Positions 1 through 7,830 of a DNA stretch of 64,000 bases are shown here, in pieces (within the stretch, counting starts at the first letter, position 1; every line of letters starts with the position of its first letter). A program made the translations under genes and the position numbers. The notes beneath the pieces were generated by a model. That model saw nothing but the letters and a program-made list of their open reading frames with translations, searched no databases and was not told the origin of the DNA. The DNA comes from Aliiglaciecola sp. LCG003 (GTDB lineage Bacteria > Pseudomonadota > Gammaproteobacteria > Enterobacterales > Alteromonadaceae): assembly GCF_030316135.1 (NCBI RefSeq), contig NZ_CP128185.1, positions 558,001-622,000 of the forward strand, in the 5' to 3' direction.

Positions 1-1063
1 TCATATCTTGGTTAATACTCGGATGATTGTGCAAATAGGCAGACATATAAGCTCTAAAAGTGCCTATATTGGTGAGACGGCGGCTATTCAACAAGTCTTG
101 TTCATCGATTTGTTGCTGGCTATTGTATGCCTGTACCTCAGCTATTTTAGAGTCTATATAGTTGCTGATATAACGGATTTTCTTATACTGGGCGAGTGTT
201 TCTTGGTCACAAAAGCGAATCGAACCAATATCGATTAACACCGAACGTTTGATTCTTCGCCCCCCAGATTCAGTCATTCCACGCCAGTTTTTCACCGAAT
301 CGCTTATTAAAGTATAGGTAGGCACGGTCGAGATGGTTTTATCCCAATTTTGCACTTTAACGGTGGTCAAGCCAACCTGCAAAACTTCACCATCGGCACC
401 ATATTTAGGCAACTCAATCCAGTCTCCTGTATTCACCATACGATTGGCAGCGATTTGAATACCGGCCACAAAACCTAAAATGGTGTCACGGAATATTAAT
501 AATAAGATGGCAGTTACTGCACCCAACCCAGATATCAATAAGAAAGGCGATTTGTTCAATAAACTTGAGATGACAATTAATGTGGCAACAATTACTAAAA
601 TTAATTTAGCGACTTGGATAAAGCCCGTTATAGGCGCTCTTTTGGCCAACTCCGAAGCGTTATACACATCTTCAACGGTATTAAAAAGGGCACTGCCTGC
701 CCACACCATAGAAACAACAATATAGATTAGCATCGACTTTTGAATGATGGAGAACAACAAGTCTGTTTCGGACAATAACAGAGGGCATAAAATATAGACA
801 ATGACAGCAGTTAAAGTGTGCCCACAGCGCCTAAAGAATCCATGTTTTTGCAGTTCATCGTCCCAATTGTTACGACTGGTTTTTACTAGTTTTCCGATAC
901 GGCTCTTCACCACTATTCGGGCTAACTTAAAACTGCTGTAGGCGATAATAAATAGCAGCAGTAAGGAGCTCAATTGATACAGCCAGCTATGCTCTGTGAC
1001 GCCTTTATCTATATGGCTGAGTTGTGCTAATAACCAATTCTGCACTTGTATTCGTTCCAACAT
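1..1063 (-). CDS. YbdG-like MscS-family mechanosensitive channel (C-terminus beyond window)
   Basis: The minus strand is open from an ATG at 1063 to the window edge, showing 354 residues without a stop. A membrane-rich N-terminal half is followed by the MscS beta-domain stretch (GDWIELPKYGADGEV) and then RRIKRSVLIDIGSIRF, NSRRLTNIGTFRAY and YLHNHPSI, which resemble the cytoplasmic insert of the E. coli miniconductance channel YbdG. Family role: a pore in the inner membrane that opens under membrane tension after osmotic downshock. The start codon overlaps the stop of the upstream acyltransferase (TAATG), so the two are probably translationally coupled. The C-terminal end lies outside the window. 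Confidence 0.85.
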   Translation of the reverse strand, partial: MLERIQVQNWLLAQLSHIDKGVTEHSWLYQLSSLLLLFIIAYSSFKLARIVVKSRIGKLVKTSRNNWDDELQKHGFFRRCGHTLTAVIVYILCPLLLSETDLLFSIIQKSMLIYIVVSMVWAGSALFNTVEDVYNASELAKRAPITGFIQVAKLILVIVATLIVISSLLNKSPFLLISGLGAVTAILLLIFRDTILGFVAGIQIAANRMVNTGDWIELPKYGADGEVLQVGLTTVKVQNWDKTISTVPTYTLISDSVKNWRGMTESGGRRIKRSVLIDIGSIRFCDQETLAQYKKIRYISNYIDSKIAEVQAYNSQQQIDEQDLLNSRRLTNIGTFRAYMSAYLHNHPSINQDM

Positions 1064-1959
1064 TATTTATTACCCACTAATTGTGCGATTAATTTGTCCT
1101 TTTGCAGCCAGACGTCGTTCAACCATAGCTGAAAATTGGTTTTAAACGTCTCATCGTTAAAGTAGTCACCCACCACTTGCTCAGATACCGGCAAAACATC
1201 AACATGTACAATCACTTTAGTTAACTTGCCACTGAGCATGTCCATCATGGGGTGCTTAGTGTTGTCTGGATACAAGATAGTGACATTCAAGATATTGGTA
1301 AACAGCTCTCCCATAGCAGCCAGTGTGAAGGCCACGCCTCCTGCACGAGGAGGCAGCAGATATCGGTATGGACTGGCCTTTTTCTGATGCTTTTCTGCTG
1401 TGTAGCGACTTCCTTCGACAAAATTAATCACCGTGGTTGGGGTGCGCTGAAATTTGCGACAAGATTTACGGGTGGTCTCGATATCTTTGCCCTTTAAATG
1501 CGGATTTTTTTCAACATATTCACGGCTGTAGCGCCGCATGAATGGCATATCTAGTGCCCATGCCCCTAGGCCCACAAAAGGTAGCCAAATCAACTCTTTT
1601 TTGAGGAAGAACTTCGGCGCTGGGATGCGTTTGGCGGCGAAGTCGATCAATAAGATGATATCCAAATAACTTAGATGATTGGCCATCATCAGATACCAAT
1701 GATTCTTATTTAATTGACTATCGATCTCGCATTGCCAATCGACCTTATTGGTCAGGCGAATCATCTTCACACTCACCACCCCAAAAGCAAACATCAAAAA
1801 ATGCATTACCGGGGTGAGGGCAGCGGCTACAAGTCCAAAGGGTAACAAAAGCTTGATTAACCCTAATAGAGTAATTAACAAGGCGCAGCATGCCAAATTG
1901 ATTATCTGAAAAATGAAATGAATAGGAAATAATATAAAAGCCGGTATCACGCTCAACAT
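1063..1959 (-). CDS. 1-acyl-glycerol-3-phosphate acyltransferase family protein (YihG-like), copy 1
   Basis: 298 residues with an N-terminal hydrophobic region (about residues 1-60) and the acyltransferase motifs of the PlsC/LPLAT superfamily: NHLSYLD at 94-100 (the HX4D catalytic pair) and FVEGSR at 180-185. The closest named relatives I can suggest are E. coli YihG and YjbP-type lysophospholipid acyltransferases. It probably transfers an acyl chain to a lysophospholipid at the inner membrane. It sits 6 nt downstream of a 300-residue paralogue with the same motifs and overlaps the start of the channel gene by one base, which indicates a three-gene operon. Which acceptor it uses cannot be told from sequence. 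Confidence 0.88.
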   Translation of the reverse strand: MLSVIPAFILFPIHFIFQIINLACCALLITLLGLIKLLLPFGLVAAALTPVMHFLMFAFGVVSVKMIRLTNKVDWQCEIDSQLNKNHWYLMMANHLSYLDIILLIDFAAKRIPAPKFFLKKELIWLPFVGLGAWALDMPFMRRYSREYVEKNPHLKGKDIETTRKSCRKFQRTPTTVINFVEGSRYTAEKHQKKASPYRYLLPPRAGGVAFTLAAMGELFTNILNVTILYPDNTKHPMMDMLSGKLTKVIVHVDVLPVSEQVVGDYFNDETFKTNFQLWLNDVWLQKDKLIAQLVGNK

Positions 1960-1965
1960 CTTAGT

Positions 1966-2868
1966 TTAATTACCTGCAGACATGGATTTAAGGGTTTGGT
2001 CTTTCTCAGCCCATAATTGGTTTAACCAACGTTGAAATTTAGCCCGCTGTTCAGGATTATCAAAGTAATCCATAGCAAAGGCATCACTGTTCATGAGGTC
2101 TTCTATTGATAGCACTCTAACGCTTACGTGAATATCCTTGACTTTGCCACAAACAAAATCCCAAAAAGTTGGAATACCTCCGGGGTAATAAATGGTCACA
2201 TCCAACAATTTGTGTAGTTGGTTACCCATGGCACTAAGTACAAACGCCATGCCGCCGGCTTTGGGCTTTAACAAATGGGTAAATGGACTATTTTGGCGGG
2301 CTAATTTCTGTGGTGTGAGGCGTGTCCCTTCCACAAAGTTCATAATACTCACTGGCTTATGCTGAAACTTTTGACAAGCTTTGCGAGTACTTTCCATGTC
2401 TTTGCCTTTAAGATGAGGATGTTTGGCTAAGAATGTTTTGCTATAGCGGCGCATAAATGGAAAGTCGAGAGCCCACCAGGCGATGCCTAAAAATGGCACC
2501 CATATTAATTCTTTCTTCAAAAAGAATTTTAAAAATGGGATCTTACGGTTGAAGATTCGTTGTAAAACCAAAATATCAACCCAGGATTGATGATTTGAAA
2601 CCACCAAATACCAATCTTTGCGCGTAAGTGATTCTAAGCCTTCTACCTTCCAGTTGGTGTTTCCTGTCGAACGTTGAATAAGGTAATTTACCGTTATCCA
2701 AGAGGTTGCACATCCATCCAACGGGTAGCTGACCATAGTTTGCCAAGCTTTGATTGGAATAAGTTTCAAAAATGAAAAGATAACAATGGGAATAACCCAA
2801 AAGACAGTATTCACGAAATAAACAATGACCGATACAGTACCAATCAAATTTTGAAGTAGTGCGCCCAA
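1966..2868 (-). CDS. 1-acyl-glycerol-3-phosphate acyltransferase family protein (YihG-like), copy 2
   Basis: 300 residues. Motifs are NHQSWVDI (from about residue 92, HX4D), KFFLKKELIWVPFLG, FMRRYSK and NFVEGTR (about 177-183), all shared with the gene just downstream, so the two are tandem paralogues. The start is a TTG at 2868: it is preceded by a very strong purine-rich ribosome site (GGGAGGGGG about 6 nt upstream), and no better start lies nearby. First gene of the likely operon acyltransferase, acyltransferase, YbdG-like channel. Confidence 0.88.
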   Translation of the reverse strand: MGALLQNLIGTVSVIVYFVNTVFWVIPIVIFSFLKLIPIKAWQTMVSYPLDGCATSWITVNYLIQRSTGNTNWKVEGLESLTRKDWYLVVSNHQSWVDILVLQRIFNRKIPFLKFFLKKELIWVPFLGIAWWALDFPFMRRYSKTFLAKHPHLKGKDMESTRKACQKFQHKPVSIMNFVEGTRLTPQKLARQNSPFTHLLKPKAGGMAFVLSAMGNQLHKLLDVTIYYPGGIPTFWDFVCGKVKDIHVSVRVLSIEDLMNSDAFAMDYFDNPEQRAKFQRWLNQLWAEKDQTLKSMSAGN

Positions 2869-2966
2869 ACTAACCCCCTCCCCAAGTAGAATTGGGCGCT
2901 AGTGTAAACTATTTTGACGACCTATTTGTAGTGCTAAATATTTTCTCACTGCGCATATGCTGAGGA

Positions 2967-3515
2967 TCATGCACACCAACTGCGGTTTTGGGAAAAATGA
3001 TTGCCTAAAAATGCCATTTGGTCAGATAAGATCCGCCGATTCATTAAATAGAATCGCTCGTAAACATTGGGAACAAAGGGAATTGCAATTAACGTCATAC
3101 CGGCTTCTTCGGGTGTACGTGCCGCTTTGTGGCAATTACATCTACTACAGGCCGTGGCTGTGTTTGTCCAGATATCTTTGCCGCCGCGAGAGCGAGGCAT
3201 AATATGGTCTCTGGTCAGTTGGGATGGTTTGAACTTCTGCCCGCAGTACATGCATAGATAATTGTCACGACGGAACAAGTAGCGATTGCACAAGGATATC
3301 TCGCCTCCCATAGCTGTGACTTTTCCCTCGCAAGCGATGATAGAGCTTAGCTCAAGTACACTTTGCACCCCTTGATTGTTCCAACCGCCGTGTAGAATTT
3401 TTTTACTTTCACCTAGCTCAAAAAGTACTCGTCCTTGGGCGTAATGCTTAGCGGCATCTTCTGGTGTTATCCAGGCTTGTGGCATACCTGACTTGTTGAG
3501 ACGTAATACGAACAT
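2967..3515 (-). CDS. HNH endonuclease family protein
   Basis: 182 residues from an ATG at 3515 with GGGGAAACTT just upstream; a longer TTG start at 3527 lacks such a site. The C-terminal half carries an HNH fold with zinc-binding pairs: CMYC at 88-91, DHIMPRSRGG at about 103-112 and CSRCN at 123-127. The N-terminal half (VLRLNKSGMPQAWITPEDAAKHYA) is that of the common chromosomal HNH proteins of proteobacteria. It stands alone, with no methylase or phage genes nearby, so a restriction role is not supported. Cellular function unknown. Confidence 0.88.
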   Translation of the reverse strand: MFVLRLNKSGMPQAWITPEDAAKHYAQGRVLFELGESKKILHGGWNNQGVQSVLELSSIIACEGKVTAMGGEISLCNRYLFRRDNYLCMYCGQKFKPSQLTRDHIMPRSRGGKDIWTNTATACSRCNCHKAARTPEEAGMTLIAIPFVPNVYERFYLMNRRILSDQMAFLGNHFSQNRSWCA

Positions 3516-3701
3516 AAGTTTCCCCAATAATCCCAGTATAAAGTGTTATTGTTGTTATAATTTCGTTTGTTTACGGATTAATTACTACACTGCCACTGTG
3601 ACAGGTTTTGTACAAAACGCCTAATTTTTAAGCGCTTCAATCCTTTTTTCCCATTCGTGCATATAAACAACAAACAACTCAGCAGCTAAAAGGACAAAAC
3701 T

Positions 3702-5066
3702 ATTCAACTTTTACTCCCCAGCAAAGATGACCTGTACTTTCTCCCATTGGGTGGAACGGGGGAAATCGGTATGAACATGAATTTGTTTGGTCATAATGGC
3801 CAGTGGCTAATGGTGGACTGCGGGGTAACCTTTGACGAACCCCTGGATCCTAAAGATGCCGCATCTGGGGGCCGTCGTTTTGATGTGGTGAGCGCTGATC
3901 CCACTTTTATCACCCAACAACCGGAAAATCTGGTTGGAATAGTTATTACTCATGCTCACGAAGATCATATAGGGGCGCTGCCTTATCTGTGGTCACGACT
4001 GAAGTGTCCGGTGTATACCACGCCTTATACCGCCGAAATATTACGCCGAAAGTTATCTCGCGACGGCAAGCAGCCGAACATTCCCATTATCGAAGTTGCC
4101 AACAATGGCATGGCCGACATTGGTCACTTTAATATCAAGTGGATGTCGATTACCCACTCATTACCAGAGCCCCATGCTTTACTAATTCGAACCGAAGCGG
4201 GCACCATATTCCATACTGCAGACTGGAAAATAGACAGTGCACCTGTCACCGAACAACCCTTTAATCAGCGAGAATTTAAACAGTTAGGAGAACAAAATAT
4301 ACTGGCGATGGTTTGCGATTCGACCAATGCGTTACGGGCCGGGCATTCTGTCTCTGAAAGTGCTTGTTATTCGGGACTCAAGCAATTGATTTCTCATGCT
4401 CAAGGTCGGGTGGTTGTGGGTTGTTTTAGCAGCAATATCGCTCGCCTAATCACATTAGCAAAAATCGCAGCAGAGACGGGACGGTATCTTGCGTTACTAG
4501 GTCGCTCATTATTGAATACCGTTGGTGCAGCTAAGGCCACCGGTCATTGGCCGGAAGATTTAATCATTATCGATGCTCATCATGCTGGCTACTTGTTACC
4601 CGAAGAGGTGTTGGCGGTGGCCACTGGGAGTCAGGGCGAACCCAGAGCAGCTTTGGCAAACCTAGCCCGAGACAGCTATCGAGATTTGTCCTTGGATAAG
4701 GGGGACTTAGTTATATTTAGTTCGATAATTATTCCGGGCAATGAAAAGCCAATCGAAAATTTAGTCAAAGCATTAAACGCCAGACAAATTGATACCGTGA
4801 TGTCAGAACAAACTCAGCTAACGATCCATGCGTCTGGTCATCCTTGCCAAGAAGAATTAAAACAGATGTATCAATGGGTGTGTCCGCAGGTTGCGGTGCC
4901 AACTCACGGTGAAGACGCGCATATGCTAAGTAATGCACAAATTGCTAAATCAGCCCAAGTCCCACGCACATTAACCGGTAAAAATGGCGATTTATTCATG
5001 TTGGCACCCAATATTGGGATACGTAAAAGTGCGGTTAAAACCGGCAGGATCCCGCTGAATCATTAG
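3702..5066 (+). CDS. RNase J-like beta-CASP metallo-beta-lactamase ribonuclease, apparent ATT start
   Basis: A metallo-beta-lactamase/beta-CASP protein: LGGTGEIGMN near the N-terminus, the zinc motif THAHEDHIGALP, later HTADWKID, CDSTNA, ATGSQGEPRA (beta-CASP) and HASGHPCQEELK. These are hallmarks of RNase J, a 5'-to-3' exo/endoribonuclease. At about 454 residues it lacks the long C-terminal domain of Bacillus RNase J. No ATG, GTG or TTG exists in frame between the stop at 3687 and a TTG at 3747, yet DDLYFLPLGG, the first core strand, is encoded before that TTG. AAAGGA at 3689-3694 lies 7 nt before an ATT at 3702, the probable start. The fallback is TTG 3747 (439 aa). Confidence 0.85.
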   Translation: MQLLLPSKDDLYFLPLGGTGEIGMNMNLFGHNGQWLMVDCGVTFDEPLDPKDAASGGRRFDVVSADPTFITQQPENLVGIVITHAHEDHIGALPYLWSRLKCPVYTTPYTAEILRRKLSRDGKQPNIPIIEVANNGMADIGHFNIKWMSITHSLPEPHALLIRTEAGTIFHTADWKIDSAPVTEQPFNQREFKQLGEQNILAMVCDSTNALRAGHSVSESACYSGLKQLISHAQGRVVVGCFSSNIARLITLAKIAAETGRYLALLGRSLLNTVGAAKATGHWPEDLIIIDAHHAGYLLPEEVLAVATGSQGEPRAALANLARDSYRDLSLDKGDLVIFSSIIIPGNEKPIENLVKALNARQIDTVMSEQTQLTIHASGHPCQEELKQMYQWVCPQVAVPTHGEDAHMLSNAQIAKSAQVPRTLTGKNGDLFMLAPNIGIRKSAVKTGRIPLNH

Positions 5067-5084
5067 TCACCGGGCAATTCATCA

Positions 5085-5690
5085 CTAAGGGTTAACATTT
5101 TGAGAGTGCCAACCCTGTTGACTAACCCTATGAACTATACGGAGATGGGGCGTTGTGGCCAGATGCAGATAGTCGATCTGACTGGGCTCAATCACCAATA
5201 AACAAAAGTGCGGACTCACTTGCTCAAGGTTTTGGGTAGCGGGTATTGATCCATGGGTTTGGTATTCATCATTCAGCCCTATCGTCGTTCTAGGCTTAGG
5301 CCACCAATATGACTGTTGGGCGCTTGGTGATAATGTTAGCCACTGTTTGTCGCGTAGAGCACTAAAAGGGTGGCTCTGGGCATACTGAGCGTCTACGACC
5401 ACTACCTTTGCGGATAATCGATATTGTTCTCGCGTTTTAGCGAAATACCAACATAAGGCCGCATTAGAGTTACGTCTCAGCTGGCTTATTTTGCCACTGC
5501 GCACATCGGTGTGCACCATTAAACCATGCGAATTGGGCACAAAGCCACGGAAGACAACGGTTCGAACCTCTGGCAAACCTTGGCAGCTCACAGTCGTAAA
5601 CTGCAAATACGTAGATTCACGCAGGTGCTCATTCGAATCTAATGAATGGTGCAAATGGCTGCGCCATATAGGTCGTTCAAGAGTCGGCAT
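5085..5690 (-). CDS. Pyridoxamine 5'-phosphate oxidase family (FMN-binding, Alr4036-like) protein
   Basis: 201 residues. The N-terminal PEVRTVVFRGFV and VHTDVRSGKISQLRRNSNAALCWYF segments match the FMN-binding split-barrel of the pyridoxamine-phosphate-oxidase superfamily, in particular the short Alr4036-type group. The C-terminus RIVHRVSQQGWHSQNVNP resembles the PNPOx C-terminal dimer region. Probably a cytoplasmic flavin-dependent oxidoreductase; the true substrate is unknown and it should not be called PdxH. Convergent with the RNase J-like gene, 18 nt from its stop. Confidence 0.8.
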   Translation of the reverse strand: MPTLERPIWRSHLHHSLDSNEHLRESTYLQFTTVSCQGLPEVRTVVFRGFVPNSHGLMVHTDVRSGKISQLRRNSNAALCWYFAKTREQYRLSAKVVVVDAQYAQSHPFSALRDKQWLTLSPSAQQSYWWPKPRTTIGLNDEYQTHGSIPATQNLEQVSPHFCLLVIEPSQIDYLHLATTPHLRIVHRVSQQGWHSQNVNP

Positions 5691-5798
5691 AGTCTATGTC
5701 TCAATGGCTAATAGATGGCAGTTCTCAATATTGTACGATAAATGTGCTCAATAAGAGTCTTTTCAAAATCTTTGAGGCAGTTATTAGCGCACAATTGC

Positions 5799-6635
5799 TT
5801 AATGATTTAACGGCAAAGGTTTGGTGAACTTTACCGGTACAGATTGATAATTCCCATTGCGCTTAGCGATGTAAACCGCAAAATGTAAATGTGGCATGGA
5901 TGAAAATCCGCTGTTGCCTGAATAGCCGATTAGTTGGCCCGCTATAACTTTGTCGCCTACTTTCACTACCACGCCATTTTGACGCAAGTGGTAGTACTCA
6001 CCTGTGGTTTCATCGCTGTGTAATAGGGTAACAAAATTGGCAAACCGTGAAAATCGACGTTCTGGGCCACCTTTGGAATGATGTTCAGTCAAATCAATCA
6101 CTAGGCCACCCCTAGCAGCATGCACGGGCGTGCCTACTGGCATATCAAAATCTAAGGCATACTTTGATGGGCCGAAATGACTCCAACTGCCAGAGTATCC
6201 CTGAATAACAGGATAATTACTGTGGGCAGCGAAAGGCTGTAAATACAGCTGTTGGTCATCGTGTTTGGCGTACATGTTTCCTGGGGTCCAGTTGAATTCA
6301 AGGTCTCGGTAGGAAAATGCTTTTGTCACATCTTGGGGGTATAGCCACAAAATCTGTTGTTTCTCGAATCCCTGTAACACCCGAGTTAGTTGGTAAGCGT
6401 TTTGCTGAGCCGTTGCTGAGCGTAAATTGCTGGTGGCCAAGGATAAAGTAGAGGTAATTACAAAAGGCTGTTTATTTTCTAAGAAAACCTCAACGTGCTG
6501 GCCATTTTCCTCAACTGAAAAACATGCCCATTGCTGGATGCAGTATCCATATGCGCTGCCATTTAACATCCATAAAAGTACAAAAATGATTGCCGATTTT
6601 ATTTTTACTGTTAGATTTAACAAATACTTAAACAT
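5799..6635 (-). CDS. M23 family (LytM-type) metallopeptidase, exported
   Basis: From ATG 6635 the product has 278 residues and begins with a hydrophobic segment (IKSAIIFVLLWMLNGSAYG) that looks like a signal peptide or anchor. A longer TTG start at 6677 is possible. The C-terminal half carries the LytM pattern: KYALDFDMPVGTPVHAARGG (H-less HxxxD variant with the Asp retained), the GYSGNSGFSS loop and HLHFAVY with the HxH zinc ligands. Family members cut peptidoglycan cross-bridges or activate amidases in the periplasm. The first zinc His appears replaced (KYALD), so it may be a non-catalytic LytM regulator. Monocistronic. Confidence 0.82.
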   Translation of the reverse strand: MFKYLLNLTVKIKSAIIFVLLWMLNGSAYGYCIQQWACFSVEENGQHVEVFLENKQPFVITSTLSLATSNLRSATAQQNAYQLTRVLQGFEKQQILWLYPQDVTKAFSYRDLEFNWTPGNMYAKHDDQQLYLQPFAAHSNYPVIQGYSGSWSHFGPSKYALDFDMPVGTPVHAARGGLVIDLTEHHSKGGPERRFSRFANFVTLLHSDETTGEYYHLRQNGVVVKVGDKVIAGQLIGYSGNSGFSSMPHLHFAVYIAKRNGNYQSVPVKFTKPLPLNH

Positions 6636-6861
6636 GCCTGTCCAATTACCAATGGAATAAATTTGGTCGAGGAGCAACTCTGTTAGTAGCCCCTCAATTC
6701 GTTGGTTTTACTTCACTGCCTAGTTAAATATCAACCGATTGCACTTTGCATAAAAAACGCAGGGCAGTAAGTGTCTCGGAATAAAATTGTTCTGCATGTG
6801 AACCCGTTAAGATTGCCCATGTCTTAATGCTTACGTTTCAATCTAGCCAAAGGAGCAATAA

Positions 6862-7071
6862 ATGAGCAAAGATGAATTATTAGCCTTGAAAATAGCTTTT
6901 AGCTACATGCCTCAGGCCATCGAAGTCAATAAATATGAGTATGGTGAGAACTATCAAAATATATTGGATCACATCGAGATAGTGCGTGGCGTTCTGTTGG
7001 AAAATGATGTGGATCCTGATGAAGTAGCTGGTGAAATTAACCCAGACTCTAGTCCTAATTCGTTCTACTAG
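6862..7071 (+). CDS. Small acidic protein of unknown function (69 aa)
   Basis: ATG at 6862 is preceded by AAAGGAG with ideal spacing, so this short frame is very likely translated. The 69-residue product is acidic and soluble in character (MSKDELLALKIAFSYMPQAI and a C-terminal DVDPDEVAGEINPDSS). I do not recognise a family. It lies 57 nt upstream of the PAP2 phosphatase gene on the same strand and could share its transcript. Confidence 0.7.
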   Translation: MSKDELLALKIAFSYMPQAIEVNKYEYGENYQNILDHIEIVRGVLLENDVDPDEVAGEINPDSSPNSFY

Positions 7072-7128
7072 TTTTGCCATGCTGTGGCGGTTGTCAAAAA
7101 TGGAAGAGTTATATTTGAGACCTAAATT

Positions 7129-7830
7129 ATGACAGGTTTTCGCCCCGTCCTAGCTTGCTTAGTGGCCTTATTACTAATGATAGTGGCGCAGTATTCAGGG
7201 TTGGATTTTTGGCTGTCAAGCAAATATTACCAGCTCAGCCAAGGTTGGATGTGGCAGCAATCCTGGTTGTTAGAGACAGTTATCCATCGCGGTGGGCGCA
7301 TTTTGGTGGGAATGAGTTTGCTGGCTATGCTAGTTGCTTGTATTTGGTTGAATCTACGCACAGGTATTAGAGCCCAAACTCGGCTGGCTTCCTCCTACCT
7401 ATGTGTGGCTTTTATCATGTCTTTGCTCAGTGTGGCTGTGCTCAAACATAGCACGACTCTTCCGTGCCCGTGGGATGTGAAAGATCTAGGTGGTAGCATG
7501 GAATTTGTTTATTTCGAGCAAATGTTTTCATCTCAGTTACCTGTAGGCAATTGCTTCCCTTCCGGTCACGCTTCGGGCGGCTTTGCATTTTTTAGTGTGT
7601 TTTTCGCCATGTCATTGTATCGCCATTCCTCAAGCATAAGCGGTGCACCGCTAGCATCGAGAGTGTGGCTGGCACCTGGTTTACTGTTAGGTGTTACATA
7701 TGGTTTCGCTCAGCAGCTGCGCGGCGCTCACTTTCTATCTCATGATATTGCCAGCGCGCTGGTGTCTTGGAGCGTATGCTACTTGTGCTACAGGTTATTT
7801 AAACGGCTCAGTCTTCGTCAGCAAGTATAA
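7129..7830 (+). CDS. PAP2-family membrane phosphatase (lipid phosphatase, LpxE/LpxT-like)
   Basis: 233 residues with about six membrane segments. The three phosphatase motifs are present: K106 followed by LPCPWDV (a CPWD form of the KX6RP motif), PSGH at 144-147 and R198 with the later H205 (RGAHFLSHD). This CPWD variant occurs in phosphatases linked with lipid A modification. Likely substrate is a lipid phosphate, pyrophosphate or lipid A phosphate at the outer face of the inner membrane. Its last 23 nt overlap the 3' end of the convergent phosphoethanolamine transferase gene, a compact arrangement that supports a shared envelope function. Confidence 0.88.
   Translation: MTGFRPVLACLVALLLMIVAQYSGLDFWLSSKYYQLSQGWMWQQSWLLETVIHRGGRILVGMSLLAMLVACIWLNLRTGIRAQTRLASSYLCVAFIMSLLSVAVLKHSTTLPCPWDVKDLGGSMEFVYFEQMFSSQLPVGNCFPSGHASGGFAFFSVFFAMSLYRHSSSISGAPLASRVWLAPGLLLGVTYGFAQQLRGAHFLSHDIASALVSWSVCYLCYRLFKRLSLRQQV

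Noticed and set aside
8-1000. Plus-strand frames opposite the channel gene
   Set aside because: They are antisense to a long frame with clear MscS/YbdG similarity.
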